Source of the DNA: Phycisphaerales bacterium Planc_01
GTDB lineage: Bacteria > Planctomycetota > Phycisphaerae > Sedimentisphaerales > Anaerobacaceae
Assembly (NCBI GenBank): GCA_001603075.1
Contig: LVBB01000109.1
Span: forward strand, 62,001 to 126,000
Reading direction: 5' to 3'
DNA length: 64,000 bases
Made by a program: the position numbers and the translations under genes. Under the pieces are notes generated by a model that made no database searches, was not told the DNA's origin, and saw nothing but the letters and a program-made list of their open reading frames with translations. Positions 55,106 to 63,927 of this stretch are shown here, one piece after another. How positions within the stretch are numbered: the first letter of the stretch is position 1; each line of letters opens with the position of its first letter.

Positions 55106-56137
55106 TCAGGCAAGCGCCGGACTGATCACGGGACCGATGAGACGGGTTGCCCACAGGGGCATCCTCTTCCACAATTCGACCTTGTTTCGGTACCGATCAC
55201 TCGTGGGAGTCGCCAGCGCGAGGCGCCCACCCGGGGGTGTCCAGTATTGCCAACACAACTCGATCGGATGTGCTCCCCAGCGTTCCTTGAACGTGTGCTG
55301 CCCGCTCCCTTTGGTGCTCCGTCCGAAATCGAACCACCGCATGCCCTGGCCGCAGTAGTACTCGATCGCCGCCCAGTTCAGAATGTAGTTCGGTCCCAGA
55401 CTGTCGTACCCTCTCAAGGCCGCCCCCCAGGAGCATTGGACCCAACCCTTGAACGTATAGGCGAACAGGACGGCTACGGGCACGCCGGCCAACACCGCCA
55501 AGAAGATGCGACTCTGATCGGGGAACATCCGCATGATCGCGCGAAACAGCCTGCACGGATAGCAGGGTGTGCCCAACTCGCGCATGCGAATGGTCCAGAC
55601 GCGATAGAACTCGCCGACCGACTCCTGTCCTCCGACCTTGACGGTCAATCCGGATCTCTCGGCCTTGCGCACCCGGTTGCGGGTCTTGTGACGCAGCGTC
55701 TCCCATACATCCTGCGCATTCGGAGCCAGAGGCAGATACATGGACATCTTGTCCCGACGCAGATACAGATCGTGGGACAGCGGGATCGTATTCCGCAATT
55801 CCACGGAGTCACAGCCGTGCTCTTCGGCAATCGCAATAGCGCGATGGTAGAGGGCCTCTGTGGCGGCGGCACTCGTGGTCACGGGACCACCGTAGTCGCT
55901 GAACGGCATGGAAAGCAACCGGTTGCCGAACAACCGGCTACGGACGTGTATCAGGGGCAGGACCCCGCCAATCCGACCGTTCTGACGGGCGATAAGATAG
56001 TGTCCTTTGTAGCCGAAGGCGTCCTCGACCATGCGAGTCCATGCATAGGTATGGCACAGTCTGGCACCAGCCGCTCGCTGGATGAAATCATCACACTCGT
56101 CGCTTCGCTCTTTGAGTGTTGTGATCTCGGGGTTCAT
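55106..56137 (-). CDS. FemAB-like (XrtA-associated) GNAT-fold protein
   Basis: 343 residues. FemAB/GNAT fold with HTYAWTRMVEDAFGYKGHYL at the start, PFSDYGGPV, RHKTRNRVRKAERSGLTVKV in the middle and FDFGRSTKGSGQHTFKERWG at the end, the pattern of the FemAB-related protein of PEP-CTERM EPS loci. FemAB enzymes transfer aminoacyl groups; in EPS loci the acceptor is unknown but may be an amine freed by the deacetylase next door. AAAGGAGG lies 8 nt before the ATG. Confidence 0.85.
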   Translation of the reverse strand: MNPEITTLKERSDECDDFIQRAAGARLCHTYAWTRMVEDAFGYKGHYLIARQNGRIGGVLPLIHVRSRLFGNRLLSMPFSDYGGPVTTSAAATEALYHRAIAIAEEHGCDSVELRNTIPLSHDLYLRRDKMSMYLPLAPNAQDVWETLRHKTRNRVRKAERSGLTVKVGGQESVGEFYRVWTIRMRELGTPCYPCRLFRAIMRMFPDQSRIFLAVLAGVPVAVLFAYTFKGWVQCSWGAALRGYDSLGPNYILNWAAIEYYCGQGMRWFDFGRSTKGSGQHTFKERWGAHPIELCWQYWTPPGGRLALATPTSDRYRNKVELWKRMPLWATRLIGPVISPALA

Positions 56138-56336
56138 GAATACAGCCTCCTTTCCGGGCAACTTGCCGTCCCGTGGGTCAGGGTTCTCATGTCAGCACAT
56201 TTGAAACTGTCGCAGGATTGTCTCCACAGCCCGAGGCCAGCCGTCGGCATGTGTGTCGCTTGACGCTCATTCGAGCCATGGATAGAATGCAAAAAGGCGA
56301 TGTTCGCGCGCGCAACAGCGGCGCCGAGCAGAGTCC

Positions 56337-56379
56337 GGGCTGGTGAGCTCGACGGCCAAATCGAAAGCCTCACCAGCCC
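56337..56379. terminator. Strong stem-loop between the FemAB-like gene and the Cys-rich unknown
   Basis: GGGCTGGTGAG and CTCACCAGCCC form a perfect 11-bp stem with a 21-nt loop. It lies about 45 bp past the stop of the minus-strand gene ending at 56425. No T-run follows on either strand, so it may be a transcript-stability or attenuation structure rather than a full terminator. Confidence 0.4.
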
Positions 56380-56424
56380 CTTAATCTTCCGTTGCTGGCT
56401 CAGAACGAGGGTCTGTCGCCCCGG

Positions 56425-57093
56425 TTACATGGAGCGGCTCATATGGCTCCGGATTGGGTCCTCTTCGGTGACATGGATTTCGCCGCCCTCGCTGTCTTCT
56501 TCGGCAGGCACACGCCTCAGCCACGCCTCTCGCCAGAAATGGAAGCATGACCGGTCACATCCACCGAACGCCGTCCCATCGCACATCGCACCTTCCAGGA
56601 GAACCGTGTTCTTCATCGTCCGTAATTCGCCGTTGGTTTCCAGCATGATACGCTCCACCCTCCGTAGGACTCGATATCGCTTTCCACAGAACCTGCGCAT
56701 TCCGGTCATCCAGAGCAGGCCTCTGCACCGCCGCTTGCGGTTCAGGGTGGCGAGAATCTCGTCAATCGACTTGACTTCCACCAACTCACCCGGCTGCAAC
56801 CCCAGCGTCTCAGCCTGTCGGATATCCTCTGAATGGACGATCTCGGCCGCTCTTGGATCCGTGCCGCCGGACGGACGCCCGAGGTTGTCAACGACCACCT
56901 GGGCCAGCGCTCTGCGCCAACCCAGGTTCTCCAGCCACCAGGTCAGATAACTGGCGAATCGCTGATAGAGGCGCATCACAGGGCTCATGCGCCAGACGGT
57001 GGAACTCGATCTCAGGCATTCCAAGGTGCCATGACACGATGTGTTATCGAGCCCTGCATCACTACGATCGCGGACAACGGGTTTTGGGTTCAT
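56425..57093 (-). CDS. Conserved hypothetical protein with C-terminal Cys/Trp motif, EPS-associated
   Basis: 222 residues, not assigned to a named family. The N-terminal half is helical. The C-terminal half looks like a small beta-barrel domain (LQPGELVEVKSIDEILATL, RRFCGKRYRVLRRVERIM) ending in a motif with spaced cysteines, EGAMCDGTAFGGCDRSCFHF then WREAWLRRV. Similar unnamed proteins occur in other bacterial polysaccharide clusters, as far as I can recall. The cysteines could bind a metal. The start is supported by AAGGA 9 nt upstream, and it follows the WecG-like gene by 27 bp. The function is open. Confidence 0.7.
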   Translation of the reverse strand: MNPKPVVRDRSDAGLDNTSCHGTLECLRSSSTVWRMSPVMRLYQRFASYLTWWLENLGWRRALAQVVVDNLGRPSGGTDPRAAEIVHSEDIRQAETLGLQPGELVEVKSIDEILATLNRKRRCRGLLWMTGMRRFCGKRYRVLRRVERIMLETNGELRTMKNTVLLEGAMCDGTAFGGCDRSCFHFWREAWLRRVPAEEDSEGGEIHVTEEDPIRSHMSRSM

Positions 57094-57120
57094 GTCAGGG
57101 TTCCTTCCGTCTCTCCAACA

Positions 57121-57891
57121 CTACGACAGAGGCTCGTTCTCCGAATGGCGCGCGAAGACCATCTCCAGCAGCATACGACAGGTGAATTCCGGCACGATGC
57201 CGTATCGTCTCCATCGCCGTGGCTCCATAACGAGCCGATAGAGGAACTCCGTGCCCGTACGCCGGACGAATCGAGGCGCCCACTTCGCCTGCCCACTGAC
57301 CACATCCAGGGTCCCACCGATCCCCATGCAATACGGCGCCGCGATGGCCCCGCGATACCTGGCGATCCACATCTCCTGCTTCGGAGAGCCCATCGCAACG
57401 AAAAGCATATCAGGACGTGCCGTGTTGATCTGCTCGATGATCGGCTCGTCCTCATCGAAGTACCCATCATGTCGGCCCACAAGCTGGAGGTCTGGAAACT
57501 GCTCCCGCAAACGACGGTATGCCAACTCACTGGAGCGTGGTCTGGCGCCAAGGAGGAAGACGCGCAGCGCCTCTTCCTGAGCAGCGGCGAGCAATTCGTA
57601 GAACAGTTGAACACCCGTGATGCGGGGCACGACGCGGCCGTGCAGCAGTCGAATGGCAAGAGCCGCCCCCACCCCATCGCAGCAGTGAATGTCGGCGCGC
57701 CGAATGACGTCCCGCAGGGATATGTCTCCGCGAGCGAAGCAGATCTTCTCAGGACCGACTGCCAGACAGAAGGTCTTCGTGTGCGTCCTGATGCGAGCCA
57801 GAATACATTCCACGGCATGCCGATATGAACGGAAACACGTGATCGGCACGCCCATTATCCAGACTGTTTCCACACCATTGACTGAATGCAT
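57121..57891 (-). CDS. WecG/TagA/CpsF-family glycosyltransferase
   Basis: 256 residues, the family's typical size. Conserved GPEKICFARGDISLRDVIRR, CDGVGAALAIRLL, RVFLLGARP and MLFVAMGSPKQEMWIARYR are visible. Members transfer N-acetylmannosaminuronate or N-acetylmannosamine onto the lipid-linked primer, the second step of many EPS and teichoic acid linkage units. It may work on the product of the WecA-like enzyme at 41000-42463. GAGGG lies 8 nt before the ATG. Confidence 0.9.
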   Translation of the reverse strand: MHSVNGVETVWIMGVPITCFRSYRHAVECILARIRTHTKTFCLAVGPEKICFARGDISLRDVIRRADIHCCDGVGAALAIRLLHGRVVPRITGVQLFYELLAAAQEEALRVFLLGARPRSSELAYRRLREQFPDLQLVGRHDGYFDEDEPIIEQINTARPDMLFVAMGSPKQEMWIARYRGAIAAPYCMGIGGTLDVVSGQAKWAPRFVRRTGTEFLYRLVMEPRRWRRYGIVPEFTCRMLLEMVFARHSENEPLS

Positions 57892-58322
57892 GGTCGAATC
57901 CCTCTCACACCCGCCCTCTGATGGTCTTGCCCCGCTCATCCTGTACCCACAGGCGGCACTATAGCGCGCCGTTGAAGAGCGCGACCGCCTTCTCTTTGTA
58001 GTCCTGTCGCAGATCGTCCGTGGCTCTCACGGTCTTCCTCTCGTCCAGCGCACGGGCTCCGTCTCCCGGCAGGTCCGGCCGACGGGCAGGGGAAGATGCC
58101 CGCTGGTCTCCTCGGCGGTGACGAGGCACGTCGCGCCGGCCCTTGTCGCACCCAGGACCACCTTGGGCGCCCTGCACGGCCGGGAGCTGCCGTTGGAATC
58201 GACCCGTGCACGGGCATGACGAAAGGCTCCGCGCGATGCGTGTTGCGAATGGCGGTATCCGAATACACCTGCACGTTTCCGATCCTGTGTCGCTGTGATA
58301 GCATGGACGAACCATAATCCCC
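57892..58322. other. 430-bp gap, possible gene remnant in three frames
   Basis: On the minus strand three short stretches in different frames look weakly protein-like: IGNVQVYSDTAIRNTHRAEP, then VVLGATRAGATCLVTAEETS, then RATDDLRQDYKEKAVALFNG. Read in order with two frame changes they would form a product of about 110 residues. This may be a decayed gene or chance. No promoter or terminator was identified. Confidence 0.3.
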
Positions 58323-59594
58323 TCATTGCCGTTCTCCTGATCCACGAACACAGCATTGCGGTTGGTGGCCCACACACCTTTGGCTGACCGGTCCAATCGC
58401 GGAGCGCGCGTGGGTCTGAGCGTGCAGACAGGCGGTCAGTGCGTGAAAGGCCCACGCCTGAGACCATCGCGTGTAGCAGATCTTGTTGACGCAATAGCGT
58501 CCCTTGCGAAAGTAGAAATACCCCTTTGGGTTCCACATGTTCTCGAACATCCAGCCAAGAACGCGCGCGGACAACGCCATCTGATCGGCCGGGGCATGGC
58601 ATAGGACAACGACGGCCTGGCACAGACTGTGAATATCGATCGGGAAGACCCGATCATCATAGTACTTCGCCGCTCCCTCCGGCAGGAAGAAGTGCTCCAC
58701 ATAGTACCTCAAGCCCTGTTCATATGGCGATCGGCACTGTGAGCCGTATCCCTCATCGATGAAGTACTGAAGGGCCTGCAGATTGAAACCCGTGTGAAAG
58801 GAATCCACATACTCCATTCGTTTCATCTGCCCATAGTACCAGGCGCCATCCTCCCGTTGATAGTGAACCGCATATCGCAGGCTGGCCAGCGCCAACTCCT
58901 CCAATCTGGGCTCTCCACAGAGGCGGTGAAGCCGGACCAGTAGAGACGCCCCCAGGAGATTGGCGTTGTGGACGTAGAGTTCCTCCAGGGGCGTATAACT
59001 GAAGCACAGCCGGTCTTCCTCCTCATGCCGCCTCAGGTCCCGGCAGATGAACTCCTTGATCTCGACCGCCATATCAAGAGCTCTCGCCACACCACCAAGG
59101 AAGTATGTATCCAGAAGAGCGTGGCCGATGAAAGCGGAATTCACGATCGTCGGTGTGTACGCCGGGGTCCACGTCCTCCAGTTCTGCCAGCCGAAGTTGT
59201 AGCCCCAGCACGCGCCGGAGTACCCCTTGCTCTTCAGCGTCTCCAGCAGATCCAACAGGTACTCTATACGTTCGCAGTACTCGGGCCGCCGTTCAACGGC
59301 ACACAGCCGTGCGTAGCCCCAGAGAAACAAACCAATGCCTTTGGGATTGTGTCCCTTTCTCACCCCCAGGACCTTCCTCAGATTGAGAGGACTTCGTTTC
59401 AGACACTGCGTGCATGCGAGCCTCATCCACCTGCTTCGGGAACACAGAACCCTGAGTACGGGACTGTTCAGAGCATCATACGGATCGTAGCCTGCGTAAT
59501 CGGCCGTCTCCACGAAGGCACGCAGTTGGTCGATCCGCGATTCAAGACCTCTCCCATCCATGCCTTCGTTGGGTTCGATGAAAAGGTCGAGCAT
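58323..59594 (-). CDS. Alpha/alpha-barrel glycosidase-like protein in EPS locus
   Basis: 423 residues, helix-rich, resembling six-hairpin glycosidases: PKGIGLFLWGYARL, GYNFGWQNWRTWTPAYTPTI, QREDGAWYYGQMKRMEYVDS and HTGFNLQALQYFIDE recur at about 60-residue spacing. Homologs in EPS clusters are usually annotated only as hypothetical or glycosidase-like. No signal peptide. It may process polysaccharide or lipid-linked oligosaccharide. The ATG at 59594 has GGGG about 7 nt upstream; it starts 40 bp after the CapK-like stop. The C-terminal 30 residues are Cys/Arg-rich and poorly conserved-looking. Confidence 0.7.
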   Translation of the reverse strand: MLDLFIEPNEGMDGRGLESRIDQLRAFVETADYAGYDPYDALNSPVLRVLCSRSRWMRLACTQCLKRSPLNLRKVLGVRKGHNPKGIGLFLWGYARLCAVERRPEYCERIEYLLDLLETLKSKGYSGACWGYNFGWQNWRTWTPAYTPTIVNSAFIGHALLDTYFLGGVARALDMAVEIKEFICRDLRRHEEEDRLCFSYTPLEELYVHNANLLGASLLVRLHRLCGEPRLEELALASLRYAVHYQREDGAWYYGQMKRMEYVDSFHTGFNLQALQYFIDEGYGSQCRSPYEQGLRYYVEHFFLPEGAAKYYDDRVFPIDIHSLCQAVVVLCHAPADQMALSARVLGWMFENMWNPKGYFYFRKGRYCVNKICYTRWSQAWAFHALTACLHAQTHARSAIGPVSQRCVGHQPQCCVRGSGERQ

Positions 59595-59634
59595 AGAGAC
59601 ACCCCGCCTGTAGCCACGCGAAAGGACAGGCCGA

Positions 59635-61152
59635 TCAGCCTCGAACCTCCTGCGCCCAGGGAACCTCTGTGGTCGGAGGCGCCCCGCGTCCGACGCTCCG
59701 ATCCGGCGGTTGCATGTGGGGCAACGGATCCGCGTGGCACACACTGACGACCCGCCTCTGCTTTCCCGATGGAGTCAGCGGGATATGCCGTACGGAGACA
59801 ACGCTGACTCGCACCTCCCCCCAGAGCTTCTGCTCATGAGCGATGCGGATGCTCTCTCTGTCACACTCTTGAAAGCGGGCGTTGGGAATGACGCGGATCT
59901 CCAATTCACCCCGCTTGCTTTGACAGTATTGATACCGAACCACATTGGCGAACGCATCCCCGTGCACGTTCAACGCAGCGGCCGAGATTCGTGTGCCGCT
60001 CTTTCCGACGATCACGCCCTCCAACGTCCAGCGTCCCAGGACATGCGAGAACCGGTCCCAGCAGCGGCCACATGCACATGCATACGGCTCTCGCATCGCC
60101 ACGTCGTCGGTTCGATATCGAATCAGGGGCATCGCACGCTTGAGGAAGCCCGTCCCCACGATCTCGCCGGATTCACCCACATCGCAGGCCTCCCCATTTT
60201 CGTTGAGGATTTCCAGAACACCGTAGGTCGGAAAGGCGTGATAGCAGCGGCTCTTCTCACACTCTCCCCCGAGCACCGTCCTTTCGCTGTGCCCATAGAA
60301 ACTGTGCACGCGTGTTTGAAACGCCCTCTCAATGCGTTGCCGCTGCGCCTCCGAACACGCCTCCGAAACCAGAAGCGCGGCCTTTAGGGGGGGCAGTGCC
60401 GAAGTGAGATCGTGGCGAAGCACATACTCCGCAAGCACGTCAATGGCGGACGGATATCCGTGGAGAAACTCCGGCTGGTATGCGATTAGCTCGTCAACGT
60501 AGTACTGGAGATTCTCTTCACTCATGTGAAAGGGAGAGAACTGCACCTCATTGTGAATGGGATTCTCCTGCCAGAAACAGGCGTCGGTGATGCGACGGAA
60601 TGGGACACCTCGAAAGGTCGCCTTTCTGCATCCGGGTGAATAGCCCACGCGCGTCCATTGCGAATGTATGTATCCCTTTTCCTTGGCATAGACGGATTCG
60701 TCTTCAAGGATGATCAACTGGTTGCCTGTCGATCCACCCGTCGTCCCTCGATGGTGCGGTATGCGATCCAGCGAGTCGGGCACCAGGACGTCGGCATGTT
60801 GCTGTATCATGTTCTTGTTGAGAAGAGGGAATTCTCTGAGGGCGTCGAAAGGATTGAACCGCTCGACGGCTCCGCGAAGATGGCGATAGAACGGCACTTC
60901 CTCCACGACGAACTCCAGCAACTCCTGAAGCCGGGTCTGCTGGTGGAACAGAACCTCGTCGCGCGACATGTGGTCCAGCTTCTCGCACAGACGAACGGTG
61001 CGTCGATAGCCGCCTCCGGCAATGAACCGATAGGGAATGCAGCACACCATCTTCTTGAGGAAGAGCGGCGCGCGCTCATAGGATGTCTTCAGCAGGCTGT
61101 ACACTGGATCTCTCCGGATGGAGGACCGTCTTCCCCCCGCGGTTCGGATCAC
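59635..61152 (-). CDS. CapK/PaaK-like adenylate-forming enzyme, copy 2
   Basis: 505 residues from a GTG at 61152 that overlaps the DUF362 stop as GTGA. The motifs parallel copy 1: HHRGTTGGSTGNQLIILED (ATP loop), LHGYPSAIDVLAEYVL, VHSFYGHSERTVLGGE, GEIVGTGFLKRAMPLIRYRT and a cysteine pair CACGRCW, ending SGKQRRVVS. It should activate a carboxylate with ATP; the substrate is unknown. It is more diverged from copy 1 than the two DUF362 proteins are from each other. The last 40 residues are Pro/Arg-rich. Confidence 0.8.
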   Translation of the reverse strand: MIRTAGGRRSSIRRDPVYSLLKTSYERAPLFLKKMVCCIPYRFIAGGGYRRTVRLCEKLDHMSRDEVLFHQQTRLQELLEFVVEEVPFYRHLRGAVERFNPFDALREFPLLNKNMIQQHADVLVPDSLDRIPHHRGTTGGSTGNQLIILEDESVYAKEKGYIHSQWTRVGYSPGCRKATFRGVPFRRITDACFWQENPIHNEVQFSPFHMSEENLQYYVDELIAYQPEFLHGYPSAIDVLAEYVLRHDLTSALPPLKAALLVSEACSEAQRQRIERAFQTRVHSFYGHSERTVLGGECEKSRCYHAFPTYGVLEILNENGEACDVGESGEIVGTGFLKRAMPLIRYRTDDVAMREPYACACGRCWDRFSHVLGRWTLEGVIVGKSGTRISAAALNVHGDAFANVVRYQYCQSKRGELEIRVIPNARFQECDRESIRIAHEQKLWGEVRVSVVSVRHIPLTPSGKQRRVVSVCHADPLPHMQPPDRSVGRGAPPTTEVPWAQEVRG

Positions 61153-62768
61153 ACCGGACGCGTCTGCGGTCGGTAGTTCTCGATCCTCCCTCTCCAGCCG
61201 AAATGCGGCTTGAAGGACAGGGCCAGTGCGCCACAGTGACTCAGAGGACACCCGCCCGGATCGACATGTGATCTGCAGACGATCTCCTCATATCCGAACG
61301 TCAGGAGAGGGGCCGGGTGGTTCCTGTCCAAAGCATGACATAACAGCGGCAACTGGGTGTGATCGAAACCCATCACGAGCGCACACGCGAGTTCTACGGC
61401 CACCGGGTTCCTGCCGGCAACCACCACCCCCGCCGCTTTCGGAGTCGCATCCAGGGGGCCGTTGCCTTCTCCTGCAACGATCCCGTCCACAATGCAAAAC
61501 ACGTTCCTTGCGCCGGGACCCCCGAGGTTCCCGCTCCGATCGGCATACAGGACGGCCCTGTTCAGGTCGAGGATCATGCGCCATGCCGTGTCATTGCCGT
61601 ACCAGTTACCGGAACGAACCGTGTCGGTGTTCGTATCTCCGAAGACCTGCTTGCCCATGGTTTGAAGAGGCCTGGCGAGGCGCGTCCGTACAGGCCCGAG
61701 CAACGGGATCGCTCGTCGGAAGCATGCCATGACATATCGTTCGACCCTGTGTTTCAACGCATTGTCGGCAAACTGGTCGCCCCCCTGGGCCAGCGTTCCC
61801 AGTCGAAGGTGAGGCAGCCAGTTCTTCTTCCCATTGATGCCCACCATGTTCTTCAGACACACCGTGAGCCCCGTCTTCTTGTGCGTCTTCAGCTTGGGCA
61901 GGTTGATGACACAATCGGCCTCAAGGACCGTTCGGGAGATCGAATACTCGTGCACACCGCCTGTGTGATGCCGGCGAGTCTCACGCGTGTGATAGTCCGA
62001 ACCATAGACCCTGCGACACAGATGCTCGATCGGCGCAAACATCGAATGGGTGCCGAGGTCCACGGTGGCGTATCCTCGCGGATCCCCCGGCAGTGGCTCG
62101 TAGCCGATGAGTGCACCATCCAGCGTCCGACTCCTCTCGGGCCGCAGGTCGTGGACTTCCACTTCGACATCGCCGCGGCGGCGATACAGATCCTGGATGC
62201 GATCCAGTCCGGCGATCCTGCGAATCTCGTCGAAGTTCGCCTCGCCCTGAGGCGCATCGACGATGATGATCCGCCCCCTCCCCTTCAGGGCGATGTAGGC
62301 GTAATCCACAGCCGCCCGGACAATGGAGCCATGCGTGATGGTGCAATCGTCATGTCCTGGTTGGGTCTCGCGGAATTCGCGAACGAAGTTCGGCTTGAGC
62401 ACAACCGTATCACCGGGACGAATCACCTGCCCCAGCGGATTCCAGTCCCTCTGGCCGTAGTGTTCCTCATCAAGTTGCAGCAGATGCAACGCATCGCGCA
62501 CGCCGTCGTAGGCGTGGTTCGCCTCTTTCGCCAGCGTTTCCGGGCCGAAGCAGTATTCCGGGTAGGCGATACCGGGTGAATACGGCGGCTCAGACGGGTA
62601 TCCAACATGCCCGGTGGCAACGCCCACCTCACGGGCCCGAAGAGGACCGTCTCTTCGGATCCCTCGGCATTCGCAGGCCCGTTCCCTGTTCGCGGCTGCC
62701 TCGTCTCCCCTAAGGCATGGCCGACTGGCATGGTCATACTCCAGAGCTTCACGCGGTCTGTTTGCCAT
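61149..62768 (-). CDS. DUF362-domain protein, copy 2
   Basis: 539 residues. All motifs of copy 1 recur: TVVLKPNFVREFRETQPGHD, CTITHGSIVRAAVDYAYIAL, NLPKLKTHKKTGLTVCLKN, GDTNTDTVRSGNWYGNDTAW and VDGIVAGEGNGPLDATPKA. No ferredoxin cluster. Its N-terminal 50 residues are Arg/Glu-rich and differ from copy 1. It is translationally coupled to the CapK-like gene by GTGA, and follows the GT4 gene by 46 bp. The shared order DUF362 then CapK-like at both loci argues that the two proteins act together. Confidence 0.85.
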   Translation of the reverse strand: MANRPREALEYDHASRPCLRGDEAAANRERACECRGIRRDGPLRAREVGVATGHVGYPSEPPYSPGIAYPEYCFGPETLAKEANHAYDGVRDALHLLQLDEEHYGQRDWNPLGQVIRPGDTVVLKPNFVREFRETQPGHDDCTITHGSIVRAAVDYAYIALKGRGRIIIVDAPQGEANFDEIRRIAGLDRIQDLYRRRGDVEVEVHDLRPERSRTLDGALIGYEPLPGDPRGYATVDLGTHSMFAPIEHLCRRVYGSDYHTRETRRHHTGGVHEYSISRTVLEADCVINLPKLKTHKKTGLTVCLKNMVGINGKKNWLPHLRLGTLAQGGDQFADNALKHRVERYVMACFRRAIPLLGPVRTRLARPLQTMGKQVFGDTNTDTVRSGNWYGNDTAWRMILDLNRAVLYADRSGNLGGPGARNVFCIVDGIVAGEGNGPLDATPKAAGVVVAGRNPVAVELACALVMGFDHTQLPLLCHALDRNHPAPLLTFGYEEIVCRSHVDPGGCPLSHCGALALSFKPHFGWRGRIENYRPQTRPV

Positions 62769-62814
62769 GATCGCTCTCCGCAATATGCATCCGGCGCTCT
62801 TGTGGCACACGGCA

Positions 62815-63927
62815 CTATGCCCGTTGCATCTTCTCGGGAAGGAGGCTGTGGTAGATCGTGCTGACCTTGTCGATATTCACTTCCGGGCGGTATTCCCGGT
62901 TGAACTTCCGGAGGTTGTTTCGTCCCATTTCCTCTCTCGTACGCGGATGATGAAGCAAGTAGCGAATTCGTTCCGCCAGCGATTCCGGGGCGCCCTGCGG
63001 TACAAGGAAACCGTTGATTCCGTCCACAACCATGTCGGGAACCGCGCCGACGGGCGTGGCAATCACAGGCAGGGCTGCCGCCATGGCTTCCAGGATGACG
63101 ATGGGGAAGATCTCCGTATAGGAGGGAAGCACGAATACATCAGCACGTGCAAACAGGCGCGACTTCTCGTGGCCTTGAACGTGCCCGACAAGATGCACTT
63201 TGTTTCGGATGTTGTGTTTCTCCAGTTCGCAGAGGATCCTGTGCCTGTCGGCCGGGGTCTCTTCCAGCCCGGCCAGGTCAAACCGGATGGCCGGTTCATC
63301 CCTCAGGGCGGTCGCCGCCTCCAACAGATCGTAGACACCTTTCTTCATGCTCAGTCTACCCACGAAGAGGACGTTGATCTCCGACCTGGACCTCTCGGCC
63401 GCGAGGTGGAAGGACGGCGCGAAATTGGGGACAACACACTTCTTCGTTTGAGGGATCATGCGGTCGAAATCCGATACGAAACGCGGCGACAGCAGAATGA
63501 GTACATCAACGTAACGCATGATCAGGCGGAAGTAGCTCCTCAGCACACGATGCCGGAAGAGAGGGTACTGTTCGTGCAACATGCCATGAAAATGGCAGAT
63601 CACCTTCCTTCCCGATGCGCGGGCTACCATGACAAACAAGGAATCACGTACGAAACTCAGGCCGGAACCGGACTGGATATGGACGATCTCCGTCTTGTCC
63701 TTGTGCAGCAGGCAGCTTAGTTTGAGCAGATGATAAATCATGTAGATCGGACTGAGCAGTCCGGGCAGAGCATCCGGACTGTACCGCAGACGCCGTTTCC
63801 GGGCGGTATCAAGAACCGAAAGGCCATACTCGCCACTCAGGCGAGAAGTCACGATCGCCTGTACGAGCGAGGCGACACCCCCGGGTGGCCCGGGAACGGG
63901 ACCGACCATAAGAACCCTGTTTCCCAT
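62815..63927 (-). CDS. GT4-family glycosyltransferase
   Basis: 370 residues. RVLMVGPVPGPPGGVASLVQ is the N-terminal glycine-rich loop; INVLFVGRLSMKKGVYDLLE and PSYTEIFPIVILEAMAAALP with E-x7-E are the donor site, followed by GINGFLVPQGAPESLAERI. It is a retaining EPS transferase of unknown specificity. GGGGAG lies 7 nt before the ATG. The remaining 73 bp of the window upstream hold no recognisable feature, so the EPS island may continue beyond the edge. Confidence 0.9.
   Translation of the reverse strand: MGNRVLMVGPVPGPPGGVASLVQAIVTSRLSGEYGLSVLDTARKRRLRYSPDALPGLLSPIYMIYHLLKLSCLLHKDKTEIVHIQSGSGLSFVRDSLFVMVARASGRKVICHFHGMLHEQYPLFRHRVLRSYFRLIMRYVDVLILLSPRFVSDFDRMIPQTKKCVVPNFAPSFHLAAERSRSEINVLFVGRLSMKKGVYDLLEAATALRDEPAIRFDLAGLEETPADRHRILCELEKHNIRNKVHLVGHVQGHEKSRLFARADVFVLPSYTEIFPIVILEAMAAALPVIATPVGAVPDMVVDGINGFLVPQGAPESLAERIRYLLHHPRTREEMGRNNLRKFNREYRPEVNIDKVSTIYHSLLPEKMQRA

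Noticed and set aside
61359-62579. Long plus-strand open frame over the second DUF362 gene
   Set aside because: Antisense to a clearly conserved protein with a paralog in the window.
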